Part shown: one piece after another, positions 15,983-24,197 of the stretch
Position numbering within the stretch: the stretch's first letter is position 1
How the letters are laid out: each line of letters starts with the position of its first letter
NCBI GenBank assembly: GCA_017469525.1
Contig: JAFUGG010000034.1
Coordinates: 1-40,786 of the forward strand
DNA: 40,786 bases
DNA from: Bacteroidaceae bacterium
GTDB lineage: Bacteria; Bacteroidota; Bacteroidia; Bacteroidales; Bacteroidaceae
Reading direction: 5' to 3'
Made by a program: the position numbers and the translations under genes
The notes under the pieces: model-generated
Seen by the model: the letters and a program-made list of their open reading frames with translations, nothing else
What the model was told of the DNA's origin: nothing
Databases searched by the model: none

Positions 15983-18900
15983 ATGGACATGAAATTCTAC
16001 TCAAGGTCAGTCAGGCTGGCATTGGCAGCCCTGTTGTGTTTCACCTCTACCAGCCTCTGGGCTGTGACGGAAGTCAACGTCGAGACGGCCGGTACGCTAT
16101 CGTCCCTGCTGACCAGTACTGACAAGGAACTGAAGGTGACGGGTGTCATCAATGGCACCGACATACGCTTCATGCGCGAGCTCGTTGTGGCTGGCACGGT
16201 GACAGGCCTCGACTGGTCGGGCGTCCGCATCGTGGCTGGCGGCGAGGCCTATCTCGACAGCTACACGACGACGGGTGACGTCATCGGCGAAAAGATGTTC
16301 TACGAGTGCTCGAAACTGCAGGAGATGGTCCTGCCGACTACCATCACGGCCATTCAGACGAATGCCTTCGCCAGGACAGGACTGAAGGCCATCGACATCC
16401 CGAGCACCGTGACGAAGCTCGGCGGCGACTGCTTTGCCTACTGCAGCTCGCTGGAGACCGTCGTCATCGGACGTAAAGTGAACTCACTCGGACAAGGCGT
16501 CTTCTATAGCTCAGGCGTGAAGACTGCTTACATCAAGCCTCTCACGCCTCCAACGACACCTGCCTACCTCTTCTCCTCCAGCCCGAAGATGTACGTCTAT
16601 ACCGAGGCTCTGGCAGACTACAAGGCATCGAGTTGGAATAGCTATGGCACCTTCTACGGCGGCCTGGAGAATACCTATCCGAGAGAACTCGACCCTAGCG
16701 ACGCTGCCAAGGCCCTGTGTGGCAACTTCTTCGAGGATGCTGCATGCACCCAGCTCAAGGCAGAGTATCAAGCCATGACTGATGAGGAGCTCACGGCAGC
16801 CTTTGCTGAAGTGGGCATGCCGGAGCTGATGACTGCCATTGCCCTCAAGGTGAAGAACCAGTCGTGGGCAAAGTTTGAGCAGGACTTCCGCATCCACAGC
16901 TACAAGGCCTACAGCGATGCCAGCTACTGGAACGACAAGATGATGAGCACGGGAGGCTCCTACATGGGCAATCCCACCGGCATCTATGCTGCCGAGGACG
17001 GCGACGAGATTTATGTCTTTGTGGACGAAGATGTACCAAGCGACGCAACGCTCTACTTCGCCGGCTGCGTGGACAATCAGCTCATATATAATGCCAAGAC
17101 AGGACAGAAGCTGGTGAAGGGACTCAACATCATCGACGGTGTGAAGAACGCTCTCTACTACGTCGTCTATACGGCCGACACAAAGTCGATGACGAAGACG
17201 CTCGACCAGTGGCCCGAGATAAAGATTCACGTCGAGGGCGGCAAGGTGAACGGCTACTACGACGCAGCAGCACGCCATAGCGATACAGACTACAGAGCCA
17301 TCCTCAATGCTTCTACCCATGAGCGCTTCACCGTCAAGGGAAGCCACTCCCTCTGGAACCTCAAGCGCACTTCCTATAAGAGCGTCTTCCCGCGTTCCGT
17401 CGATAAGAGCATTGCATGGTTCGACAGCGTGGCCGTCTGGGAGAAGGAACTGATGGGTATGTGCGAGAGCGTCGCCTCGGGAAAGAAGGCCGGCTATCCC
17501 TGGTATCTGACTGGTGGCGAAGCCATTTATCCCCTGTATTACAACAACCCGAACTTTGCCATCGAAGGCGAACCGGAAGATGCAGGCTATGCCAACTCCA
17601 CGCCTTACCGCACCTCGTACAATGGCATCGACTGCATCAAGAACTGCCTGAACGCCCTCAATACCAATATGGACGACTGGTGCGCAGGCCACGAGTGCGG
17701 CCACAATAACCAGCGTGCCATCAACGTGGAGGGATGTACCGAGGCATCGAACAATGTCTTCTCGAACCTCGTCCGATACCTCGACGGCCTCAATACGTCT
17801 GGCGGCTCCACGCTTGCCACCGTCATGGAAGAGTATTCCCGTCACGAGCCCTTCTACTTCAGGGACGTGAATAGCCGCCTGCGCATGTACTGGAACCTCT
17901 ATCTCTATTATCATCTGGGGCAGAAGAATACCTCGTTCTATCCCGAACTCTTCAAGGCCCTCCGCAACGACCCGATGACGCTGTATAACAGCAGTAACAA
18001 CAACAATGGAGGCTTGAAGTTCGTCCGCAAGGTCTGCGAAGTGGCTCAGGAAGACCTTACTGATTTCTTCGACATCTGGGGTTTCTTTGAGCCCATCAAG
18101 GCAGGCACTAAAATCGATGACTACGGAAGCCATCCCATCGCTGTCACGAAGTCAGGCATCAACAGCACGAAGAATAATATCGCCAAGTATCCAGTCAAGA
18201 ACCGCGAGATAATCTTCGTAGAGGACCGCTCCGATTATGTTCTCTCCACGGGCTTCCTTCAGGCAGCCGGAAAGAAACGCAACGGTAACGAGCAAGTCGG
18301 GCAGTGTGGCAACGTCGGACAGTTTACCGACTATCTCCCCGGAGCCTGCGAGCCCTCGAGCTACGTCTATCTGCGTTCCGATTCACTTTATGCCTTGGAA
18401 GGCTCGGGCGGCCTAGGCTTCCTGATGCTCGATGAAGAAAACAACATCAAGTACGCCTCCAATTCCTGGAACTTCTGCATCCCAAGCGTTGCGGGAAGGG
18501 ACTTCACCATCTATGCCATGGATGCCGACGGCTCCCTCCACGAGATTCCCATGGGCGGAAGCGGCACTGTGTATGTCACCCTCTCCCGTGCCGGCACGCT
18601 CAAGACAGAGCTGAAGAATGACCAGGCCATCAAGCTCATCGTCAGCGGCCCGATTAATGCGACAGACGTCAACTACATGAAGCAGCTCGTCAACAAGCAG
18701 AACCTGCAGTCGCTCGACCTGGAGGAGGCTGTTATCACATCGATTGCTGCCAGCACCTTCCAGAACAATAAGAAGATTGTTGCAATAAAGCTGCCGCTCT
18801 CGCTGACCACCATCAATGCGACGACCTTCTCCGGTTCTGCACTGAAGTCGATAATTATCCCCGACAACGTGACTTCGATAGGCGGCGATGCCTTTGCCTA

Positions 18901-19291
18901 TAGCAGCCAGCTGAACACTGTCCTCATCGGCAGTGGCGTCAAGACTATCGCACAGGGTGCATTCTACAGTTCGAACGTGAAGAATGCCTATGTCACGGCC
19001 CTCACCCCGCCTACTGTCAGCAACTACCTCTTCTCCTCCAGCCCCTACATCCATGTCTATCCCAGCGCTGTCGAGGCTTACCAGAATTCACGTTGGGCAG
19101 AGTTCGGCATCATCGTTGGCGACCTTACGGAGGAAATCGTAGATGGTATTGAGGCTCTTCCCGAAGAGGAAGTGGTCGGCGGACAAAGTTCAATGACCGA
19201 TGAGACCTACGACCTGATGGGCCGCAAGGTTGCAGAACTCCGTCCGGGCAACATTTATATCCGAGGCGGAAAGAAGTTCATGATGAAGTAA
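15983..19291 (+). CDS. Secreted M60-family metallopeptidase flanked by BspA-type leucine-rich repeats
   Basis: Taken from the ATG at 15983 (1102 residues; ATG at 15989 also possible) because it directly precedes a signal peptide (YSRSVRLALAALLCFTSTSLWA) and follows a promoter. Residues ~40-225 are a BspA/LRR_5 region with IPSTVTKLGGDCFAYCSSLE. The middle holds an M60/enhancin-like catalytic domain with HECGH at 570-574 and a following glutamate in NVEGCTEAS. Residues ~870-1050 repeat the N-terminal LRR closely (FAYSSQLNTVLIGSGVKTI; shared LFSSSP and TPPT motifs). The last ~40 residues (YDLMGRKVAELRPGNIYIRG, then GKKFMMK) resemble a type IX sorting tail. M60 enzymes commonly cut mucin-type glycoproteins; here that is inference. 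It stands alone and ends convergently with nrdG. Confidence 0.88.
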   Translation: MDMKFYSRSVRLALAALLCFTSTSLWAVTEVNVETAGTLSSLLTSTDKELKVTGVINGTDIRFMRELVVAGTVTGLDWSGVRIVAGGEAYLDSYTTTGDVIGEKMFYECSKLQEMVLPTTITAIQTNAFARTGLKAIDIPSTVTKLGGDCFAYCSSLETVVIGRKVNSLGQGVFYSSGVKTAYIKPLTPPTTPAYLFSSSPKMYVYTEALADYKASSWNSYGTFYGGLENTYPRELDPSDAAKALCGNFFEDAACTQLKAEYQAMTDEELTAAFAEVGMPELMTAIALKVKNQSWAKFEQDFRIHSYKAYSDASYWNDKMMSTGGSYMGNPTGIYAAEDGDEIYVFVDEDVPSDATLYFAGCVDNQLIYNAKTGQKLVKGLNIIDGVKNALYYVVYTADTKSMTKTLDQWPEIKIHVEGGKVNGYYDAAARHSDTDYRAILNASTHERFTVKGSHSLWNLKRTSYKSVFPRSVDKSIAWFDSVAVWEKELMGMCESVASGKKAGYPWYLTGGEAIYPLYYNNPNFAIEGEPEDAGYANSTPYRTSYNGIDCIKNCLNALNTNMDDWCAGHECGHNNQRAINVEGCTEASNNVFSNLVRYLDGLNTSGGSTLATVMEEYSRHEPFYFRDVNSRLRMYWNLYLYYHLGQKNTSFYPELFKALRNDPMTLYNSSNNNNGGLKFVRKVCEVAQEDLTDFFDIWGFFEPIKAGTKIDDYGSHPIAVTKSGINSTKNNIAKYPVKNREIIFVEDRSDYVLSTGFLQAAGKKRNGNEQVGQCGNVGQFTDYLPGACEPSSYVYLRSDSLYALEGSGGLGFLMLDEENNIKYASNSWNFCIPSVAGRDFTIYAMDADGSLHEIPMGGSGTVYVTLSRAGTLKTELKNDQAIKLIVSGPINATDVNYMKQLVNKQNLQSLDLEEAVITSIAASTFQNNKKIVAIKLPLSLTTINATTFSGSALKSIIIPDNVTSIGGDAFAYSSQLNTVLIGSGVKTIAQGAFYSSNVKNAYVTALTPPTVSNYLFSSSPYIHVYPSAVEAYQNSRWAEFGIIVGDLTEEIVDGIEALPEEEVVGGQSSMTDETYDLMGRKVAELRPGNIYIRGGKKFMMK

Positions 19292-19341
19292 AGAAAGCAT
19301 GGGGAGCTGAGGCTTTGCCGAGCTTTCCACAAGGCAATATA

Positions 19342-19413
19342 ATACTTAGGGCAAGGAATACTAATTCCTTGCCCTAAGTATTAGTAATTCCTTGCCCTAA
19401 GTATTAGTATTCC
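19342..19413. repeat. Palindromic array D between convergent genes
   Basis: ATACTTAGGGCAAGGAAT (19342-19359), loop ACTA, and its exact complement (19364-19381) form an 18-bp stem. The right arm is then repeated directly at 19387-19404 and begins again at 19409, spacings of 23 and 22 bp. It lies between the stops of the M60 gene (+) and nrdG (-), so it could stop transcription from both sides, although no T-run follows. Confidence 0.8.
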
Positions 19414-19454
19414 TTTTGAGAGGTATTGCAGAGCTGGAAACGGAGCCGCGTGTT

Positions 19455-19910
19455 TTACTTCCAGAAGCGGTGGGTGATGTCCGCGAGATTTCCTTGCTCC
19501 ACGCGGTAGAGCCTTTGGTTGGTAGTCCTGACGTTCAGCGGTCCGCAGTCATCATCGTAGGGTCCCGTCTTCACGTAGTCGAAGTTGGACAGGGTTATCT
19601 CTTGCGGAAGTTCGTCCCGACCGCTGTACCAGGCCGTTCTGACCTTCGAGTTCTCCTTCACCCATTGTGCCAGGCGGTCAATCTCGGCAGGGTCTTGGTC
19701 TCCGCCCATCAGGCAGAGGCACGTGATGCCGACATGGCTTTCCAACATCGAATCCAAAGCCTCCGTAGTCAGCGGCTCGCCCACGTCGGCCCAGAGATAC
19801 TTGCTGTGACAGCTCGGGCAGTGTATAGGGCAGCCGCTGATACTGACGGCCAGTGTTATTTCGTCGGGAATCTCGGCAAAGACTTCCTTGACGTCGACGT
19901 ACCTTATCAT
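19455..19910 (-). CDS. nrdG: Anaerobic ribonucleotide reductase-activating protein
   Basis: A 151-residue radical-SAM enzyme with the CX3CX2C cluster motif at C27, C31 and C34 (SGCPIHCPSCHSK). Other family marks are CLMGGDQDP near residue 89 and the C-terminal YRVEQGNLADITHRFWK. It uses a 4Fe-4S cluster and S-adenosylmethionine to place the glycyl radical on NrdD. The start overlaps the nrdD stop by 4 bp (ATGA), which indicates translational coupling. Confidence 0.95.
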   Translation of the reverse strand: MIRYVDVKEVFAEIPDEITLAVSISGCPIHCPSCHSKYLWADVGEPLTTEALDSMLESHVGITCLCLMGGDQDPAEIDRLAQWVKENSKVRTAWYSGRDELPQEITLSNFDYVKTGPYDDDCGPLNVRTTNQRLYRVEQGNLADITHRFWK

Positions 19911-22066
19911 CCCAGGCCGCAGCTATAGGTGCGCTTGGCAGCCTCGATTTGTCTGTCCTTACCGAAGGCGGGAATAGGACGCAGGTAGCCGATGATGCGT
20001 GTATACTGCGTGATGTTCGAGCTGCCGCAGCAGGGGCAAACCTCAATGGGCTTCTTGATGATGTGCCCGCAGTCCTCGCACTTCGAGTTGGGAATGTTGA
20101 AGGTATAATACGACGTGCCGTTGCCGATGGCGAAGTCGATGAGCTTGAGATACTGCTCCTTCGACAGGTGGTCCTGCAAGTTGCAGTGCAGGGCGCTGCC
20201 TCCGTCGGTGAACTGATACGTCTGACGTCCGTGCAGGATAAACTTGTCGAGCACGCGTGTATCGTCGTGAGCGTCGTAGAAGTACGAGTTGTAGAGGTTC
20301 TCGTCCTCGGGTACCCAGTATCCGTCTTCCTTGTCCCAACGGTAGTTCTTGCCGCCAAGACCTTCTGCAGGAACAACTTCGGAGTTGAAGAGGAAAGGTT
20401 TCTTCTTGTCGTGGATGCTGTGACGTTTGTTCTCCTCCTTGATGGTGCCCAGGATGAGTTGCAGGAACTCGATGTACTCAGGATTGTTACCCACCGTCAG
20501 ACCGAGGAAGCGTGCAGCCTCGTTCAGACCGTTGATGCCGATGGTGCTGTAGAGTTTGCTGATGTAGATATATCCGCCGTTGGATGCAGCGAACATGCCA
20601 CGGTCCTCCATCTCATAGAGCATAGTCTTGTAGGCGATATGGTACTTGTAGACGCGCTCGAGGATAGTGGTCAGGTATAGACGCAGGAAGGAGTAGAAGT
20701 CGTAGTCGCCTTCGGTGCCGGTGACGGTGCGCTTGGCGTCCTGTACGATGCGGTTGATGTTCAGGGTGATGACGTTGCATGAGCCTGTCATTACGCCCGT
20801 CAGGCCCGACGTGGGATTGAAGGTGTTCTCCGTCAGCTCGTTTTTCAGTCGGCAGCAAGAGGCCAGGGAGTCGGCACTGTCTGAAATGTAGGTGAAGAAG
20901 GAGTGGCCTTCGGCATACATCTCGGCCGTGAAGTCCTTGTATTCCTTATCGATGATGTCCTTCGTCTCGGGGTCATAAACCATGGCCATTGTCTCGACGG
21001 GGAAGGTGAGCAGCTGCTTGAGGCGAAGCTTGTTGAACCATTTCATGAACATGCGCTGCAGTGTGTCGACAGCCTTCCATTCGGGCTTTGTCCCGTCGGG
21101 ATAGCAGAAGTCGGCAAAGAGGCTGTTGAAGTATGTGTGGTCGTAATAAGAGACGTTGGTGAAGGGCGACTGGTATGAGCGGTTGCCGGCGGGCTGGTTA
21201 ATGCCCCAGATGAACTGTTTGAAGGCCTTGAGGATATGGTCGCGCACGGTGCGTTCCTGCAGGCAGATGCTTGTCGTTGCCACGTCGTCGAGGTGTTCGT
21301 ACCACTTTTGGCCGAACTCCGAGATGATATAATAGTTGAGCACGACAAAGTATTCGCCGAATGCCACGGCACCTTTGCACTGGGAAGAGAGCAGGAAGGT
21401 GAGGTTCGTGATTTGTCCGGAGAAGGACTGGAGGTCGTTAGGCGGGCCGGGGGTCACGCCGTCGATGTTGCCCACGCCTTCTGTCATGAGGGGATAGAGG
21501 CTGACGGCCATGCAGTACTGCTTCAGTACGGGAGTGGAGGCTTCGTCGTGTGTGTAGATGATGTGGTGGTTGAGGTCTGCCTCGTACTGTTTAGACACCT
21601 CGGGATACATCTGGTTGAGTTTGTCCTTCATGCGCTGGCGCTGTATGACGCGGTTGGTGGTCTTGTAGACCTCGCCCTCCAGGTTAGCCACGTTCTTCAT
21701 TGTGACGTTGGCGTTGGCGTCCGTCTCCGAGGCCGTGGCGGCATTGTCGCTGCTGTGGCTGTATTCGTTCATGTAGTCGATGCGTTCCTTGATGAAGCGT
21801 GCTTCGGCGTGCTGCTGGCGATAGAGGATGTATGCCTTGGCTTCGTCGTAGTAGCCGTTCTGCATCAATGCAAGCTCTACACGATTCTGTATCTCTTCGA
21901 CGGTAAATCCGTCGCGCACTGAGATGCTTTCACTCAAGTCGGTGGCAACACTTTTGATTTTTTCCTCGTCAAGTTTGTTCACCGACTGCAATGCCCCTAT
22001 GATGGCATTCTTGATTTTGGCTCTGTTAAACTCTTCCTGCGAGCCGTCTCTTTTAATTACGATCAT
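19907..22066 (-). CDS. nrdD: Anaerobic ribonucleoside-triphosphate reductase (class III)
   Basis: A 719-residue protein starting at the ATG at 22066. The frame is open from 22162, but MIVIKRDGSQEEFNRAKIKN is the standard beginning of the ATP-cone and the promoter lies inside the longer frame. The C-terminal zinc site is C663, C666, C677 and C680 (CEDCG and CPCCGS). The glycyl-radical residue is G693 in RIIGYLRP. It reduces ribonucleoside triphosphates to dNTPs without oxygen, fitting an anaerobic lifestyle. It is the first gene of the nrdD-nrdG pair. Confidence 0.95.
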   Translation of the reverse strand: MIVIKRDGSQEEFNRAKIKNAIIGALQSVNKLDEEKIKSVATDLSESISVRDGFTVEEIQNRVELALMQNGYYDEAKAYILYRQQHAEARFIKERIDYMNEYSHSSDNAATASETDANANVTMKNVANLEGEVYKTTNRVIQRQRMKDKLNQMYPEVSKQYEADLNHHIIYTHDEASTPVLKQYCMAVSLYPLMTEGVGNIDGVTPGPPNDLQSFSGQITNLTFLLSSQCKGAVAFGEYFVVLNYYIISEFGQKWYEHLDDVATTSICLQERTVRDHILKAFKQFIWGINQPAGNRSYQSPFTNVSYYDHTYFNSLFADFCYPDGTKPEWKAVDTLQRMFMKWFNKLRLKQLLTFPVETMAMVYDPETKDIIDKEYKDFTAEMYAEGHSFFTYISDSADSLASCCRLKNELTENTFNPTSGLTGVMTGSCNVITLNINRIVQDAKRTVTGTEGDYDFYSFLRLYLTTILERVYKYHIAYKTMLYEMEDRGMFAASNGGYIYISKLYSTIGINGLNEAARFLGLTVGNNPEYIEFLQLILGTIKEENKRHSIHDKKKPFLFNSEVVPAEGLGGKNYRWDKEDGYWVPEDENLYNSYFYDAHDDTRVLDKFILHGRQTYQFTDGGSALHCNLQDHLSKEQYLKLIDFAIGNGTSYYTFNIPNSKCEDCGHIIKKPIEVCPCCGSSNITQYTRIIGYLRPIPAFGKDRQIEAAKRTYSCGLG

Positions 22067-22121
22067 GGTGTTATAGTGTGTTAATTTTAAGTACGAAATG
22101 TTTACTTGTGGAAAACGACTA

Positions 22122-22152
22122 CAAAGGTAGAATATTTTTTTGAGTTGACCAA
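22122..22152 (-). promoter_or_regulatory. Predicted promoter of nrdDG
   Basis: On the minus strand TTG (complement of 22150-22152), 20 bp, then TACCTTTG (complement of 22122-22129), followed about 55 bp later by the nrdD start. Good match to the Bacteroidetes pattern. Confidence 0.7.
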
Positions 22153-22469
22153 AATAAAACAAGAAAAAAGTTCAAGAAAAATAAAAGTTTTCCAAAACAA
22201 AAAGTCAAGTTTCTGAAATACAACTGTATGAATGTGTTCCATAGAACAAAAAGTTTCCCAAAAAGTGTATTTGTGTCTGTGGATGGGTTGTTTCTGTTGG
22301 AAAACTTTCTGGCCTTTTGTCGTCGGACGGAACAATACGGGCGGAAGTGTGCAATTTCTCGCGCGTGATATAATATAATAATGTATGGAAGTCGATGACT
22401 TCAGGTATGGTTTTGCAGGGTTTGAGGTGTGGGCTCATGGGGGGATATGCAATAAAAATGAACATTTTG

Positions 22470-22500
22470 TTGCTCATTTCGTAAAAATGCTTTACCTTTG
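22470..22500 (+). promoter_or_regulatory. Predicted promoter of ddh
   Basis: TTG at 22470-22472, 20 bp, then TACCTTTG at 22493-22500. The ATG of ddh follows 41 bp later. Confidence 0.7.
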
Positions 22501-22541
22501 TCGGCGATTTCGGGATTAATCTAACTAAAAGTACATAAATC

Positions 22542-23441
22542 ATGAGCAAATTAAGGATTGCAGTTGTCGGCTATGGCAACATTGGAAAGTACACAGTTCA
22601 GGCATTGCAGGCGGCTCCTGACATGGAGATTGCCGGCATTGTCCGTCGTAACGGCGCTGCCGACAAGCCTGCTGAGTTGGCTGACTATAAGGTGGTGAAG
22701 GACATCACGGAGTTGGGGAAAGTGGATGTTGCGATATTGGCAACGCCGACGCGTTCTGTCGAGGAACACGCGCTCAGATGCCTGGCTTTGGGCATCAACA
22801 CGGTGGACAGCTTCGACATCCATACGTCCATTCTCGACCTGCGTCGCTCGCTCTCGGCAGCCGCCAAGCAGCACGGTGCCGTGAGCATCATCTCTGCAGG
22901 CTGGGATCCAGGCAGCGACAGCATCGTCCGCACCCTTATGGAGAGCCTTGCTCCCAAGGGTTTGACCTACACGAATTTCGGCCCGGGCCGCTCGATGGGA
23001 CATAGTGTCTGCGTCCGCAGCAAGAAAGGCGTCAGGGATGCTCTCTCGATGACCATCCCCGTGGGCGAAGGCATCCACCGCCGCATGGTATATGTGGAGC
23101 TGGAGGACGGCGTGAGCCTCGAGGAGGTGACGAAGGAAATCAAGGCCGACCCCTATTTTGCCAGCGACGAGACGCACGTCTTCCAGGTGGAGAGCGTTGA
23201 TGCCCTGAATGATGTAGGCCACGGAGTGAACCTCGTTCGTAAGGGCGTGAGCGGCCAGACGCACAATCAGCTCTTCGAGTTCAACATGAAAATCAACAAC
23301 CCCGCTCTCACGGCTCAGGTGCTGGTGAATGCAGCCCGTGCCACGGTGAAGCAGCAGCCCGGCGCCTACACGATGATCGAGATACCAGTCATCGACTATC
23401 TCCCCGGCGACCGCGAACAAATCATCGGCCATCTGGTATAG
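22542..23441 (+). CDS. ddh: meso-Diaminopimelate D-dehydrogenase
   Basis: A 299-residue NADP-dependent dehydrogenase. The Rossmann motif VVGYGNIG is at residues 8-15. SAGWDPGSDSIVRTLMESLAPKG near 124 and the GPGRSMGHSVCVRSKKGVRDALSMT region near 151 are typical of Ddh. It converts tetrahydrodipicolinate plus ammonia to meso-diaminopimelate in one step, or the reverse. The window also has dapL and dapF, so two routes to meso-diaminopimelate appear to exist together. It is transcribed alone between its own promoter and a strong hairpin. Confidence 0.93.
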   Translation: MSKLRIAVVGYGNIGKYTVQALQAAPDMEIAGIVRRNGAADKPAELADYKVVKDITELGKVDVAILATPTRSVEEHALRCLALGINTVDSFDIHTSILDLRRSLSAAAKQHGAVSIISAGWDPGSDSIVRTLMESLAPKGLTYTNFGPGRSMGHSVCVRSKKGVRDALSMTIPVGEGIHRRMVYVELEDGVSLEEVTKEIKADPYFASDETHVFQVESVDALNDVGHGVNLVRKGVSGQTHNQLFEFNMKINNPALTAQVLVNAARATVKQQPGAYTMIEIPVIDYLPGDREQIIGHLV

Positions 23442-23475
23442 GTCGTCTTTCTTATCTTCACACGAGGATATCCCA

Positions 23476-23515
23476 AACGCGACACGTCCCTTTCATAAGA
23501 GGGATGTGTCGCGTT
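23476..23515 (+). terminator. Predicted terminator of ddh
   Basis: AACGCGACACGTCCC (23476-23490) pairs with GGGATGTGTCGCGTT (23501-23515), a 15-bp stem with one G-T pair and a 10-base loop. It starts 35 bp after the ddh stop. T-rich sequence follows only loosely (TTCATTGTTTCTTT). Confidence 0.65.
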
Positions 23516-23590
23516 CGTCATTCATTGTTTCTTTAAGAGCGATGTCCTTCCGAGTCAACTCTGATTGAATGGGGCTTGATAATGCTTGAT

Positions 23591-23802
23591 AGGCAAGAAG
23601 CCTGGAAGGCTTTACTATGAGTAACCGGTGGCGAAGCCCTCGGAATCAGCGCATGATATGCTCTCCGCTGCCTGGAAGACAGTACTATGAGGTGCCGATG
23701 GTACTGCCTTCCAGGCAGGAGCTGGGAAGGTCTTGCACCTTGTCCGAGGGCGTTGCCCCCGGTTACTCAAAGTGAAGCCTTCCAGGCTTGGGATGCTTGC
23801 CT
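23591..23802. repeat. 212-bp nested long hairpin element
   Basis: Four concentric stem groups are visible. AGGCAAG (23591) pairs with CTTGCCT (23796). AAGCCTGGAAGGCTT (23598-23612) pairs with AAGCCTTCCAGGCTT (23775-23789). AGTAACCGG (23620-23628) and GCCCTCGGA (23636-23644) pair with CCGGTTACT (23759-23767) and TCCGAGGGC (23743-23751). The inner TGCCTGGAAG and CAGTAC (23669-23685) pair with GTACTG and CTTCCAGGCA (23701-23717) around a 15-base loop. CCTGGAAG or its complement occurs four times. Confidence 0.85.
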
Positions 23803-23826
23803 GACTTTACTGGACAGCAATATAGA

Positions 23827-23996
23827 AATTACTGCAGAGAACTTTGCGAACTTCTCTGCAGAAGTCAGCCAACTTCTCTGCAGAACTTTGCGAACTTCTC
23901 TGGAGAAGCTTTAGCTCGACGCCAGTCAACCGGTAGGTCGACGCCAGTCAACCGGTAGCTCGACGCCAGTCATCCGACAGGTCGATGTCAGTCAGG
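23827..23996. repeat. 22-bp tandem array E (7 full units, two sequence types in one phase)
   Basis: Units start at 23827, 23849, 23871, 23893, 23915, 23937 and 23959, all exactly 22 bp apart, with a partial eighth at 23981. The first four carry CTGCAGAG or AACTTCTCTGCAGAA (palindrome TTCTCTGCAGAA). The next ones carry TCGACGCCAGTCAACCGGTA (palindromes GTCGAC and ACCGGT). The phase is kept across the switch at 23914/23915. The first type resembles array A (both start AACTTCTC). Confidence 0.9.
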
Positions 23997-24132
23997 TTTG
24001 TGGCTTACTTGAGTAGGGTTTTCCGTGCGAAGGTGGGGGCGTATGTGAAGGTTTTTCACATTATTTAATTATAAAGGCAGTCGGAAAGCCACATTTTGTT
24101 CGCAAAAAATCGTGTTTCTCGCAAAAAAGTAG

Positions 24133-24140
24133 TATCTTTG
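24133..24140 (+). promoter_or_regulatory. Predicted -7 element of the miaB promoter
   Basis: TATCTTTG matches TAnnTTTG and lies 58 bp before the preferred miaB start. No good TTG is found at the expected -33 position, so confidence is moderate. Confidence 0.5.
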
Positions 24141-24197
24141 CCGCGAAAATGGGGGAGTATGCCCCGTTCGCAGAGTGAGAGCTCATGTTTTACAAGG

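Larger units (their letters stand above)
22067..22541. other. 475-bp divergent intergenic region between nrdD and ddh
   Basis: AT-rich and without a recognisable gene. It holds outward promoters at both ends. Several copies of GGAAAAC or its complement (near 22111, 22189 and 22299) allow a weak inverted pairing between AAAAGTTTTCC (22185-22195) and GGAAAACTTTC (22299-22309). No riboswitch or NrdR-like box was recognised. The predicted ddh leader is only about 35 bases, too short for a lysine riboswitch. Confidence 0.6.
23442..24197. other. 756-bp intergenic region rich in structure, between ddh and miaB
   Basis: No credible gene is seen. In order it holds the ddh terminator hairpin, a 212-bp nested hairpin, the unbroken 22-bp array E, and the miaB promoter. 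A 75-codon frame at 23687-23914 crosses the nested hairpin and array E and is judged chance. Confidence 0.7.

Noticed and set aside
16511..18133. Antisense open frame of 540 codons over the M60 peptidase gene
   Set aside because: Same reason: a clear domain protein lies on the plus strand and the antisense text is low-information.
22507..22541. Lysine riboswitch before ddh
   Set aside because: The predicted leader is only about 35 bases.
23687..23914. 75-codon open frame
   Set aside because: It lies entirely in the nested hairpin and array E and has no family resemblance.
4514..23996. CRISPR array
   Set aside because: The 22-bp units are contiguous and palindromic with near-constant short spacers, there are no unique 30-bp spacers, and no cas genes are present.
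24096..24197. Longer N-terminus for MiaB
   Set aside because: The extra 34 residues are unlike any MiaB and contain the predicted -7 promoter element.
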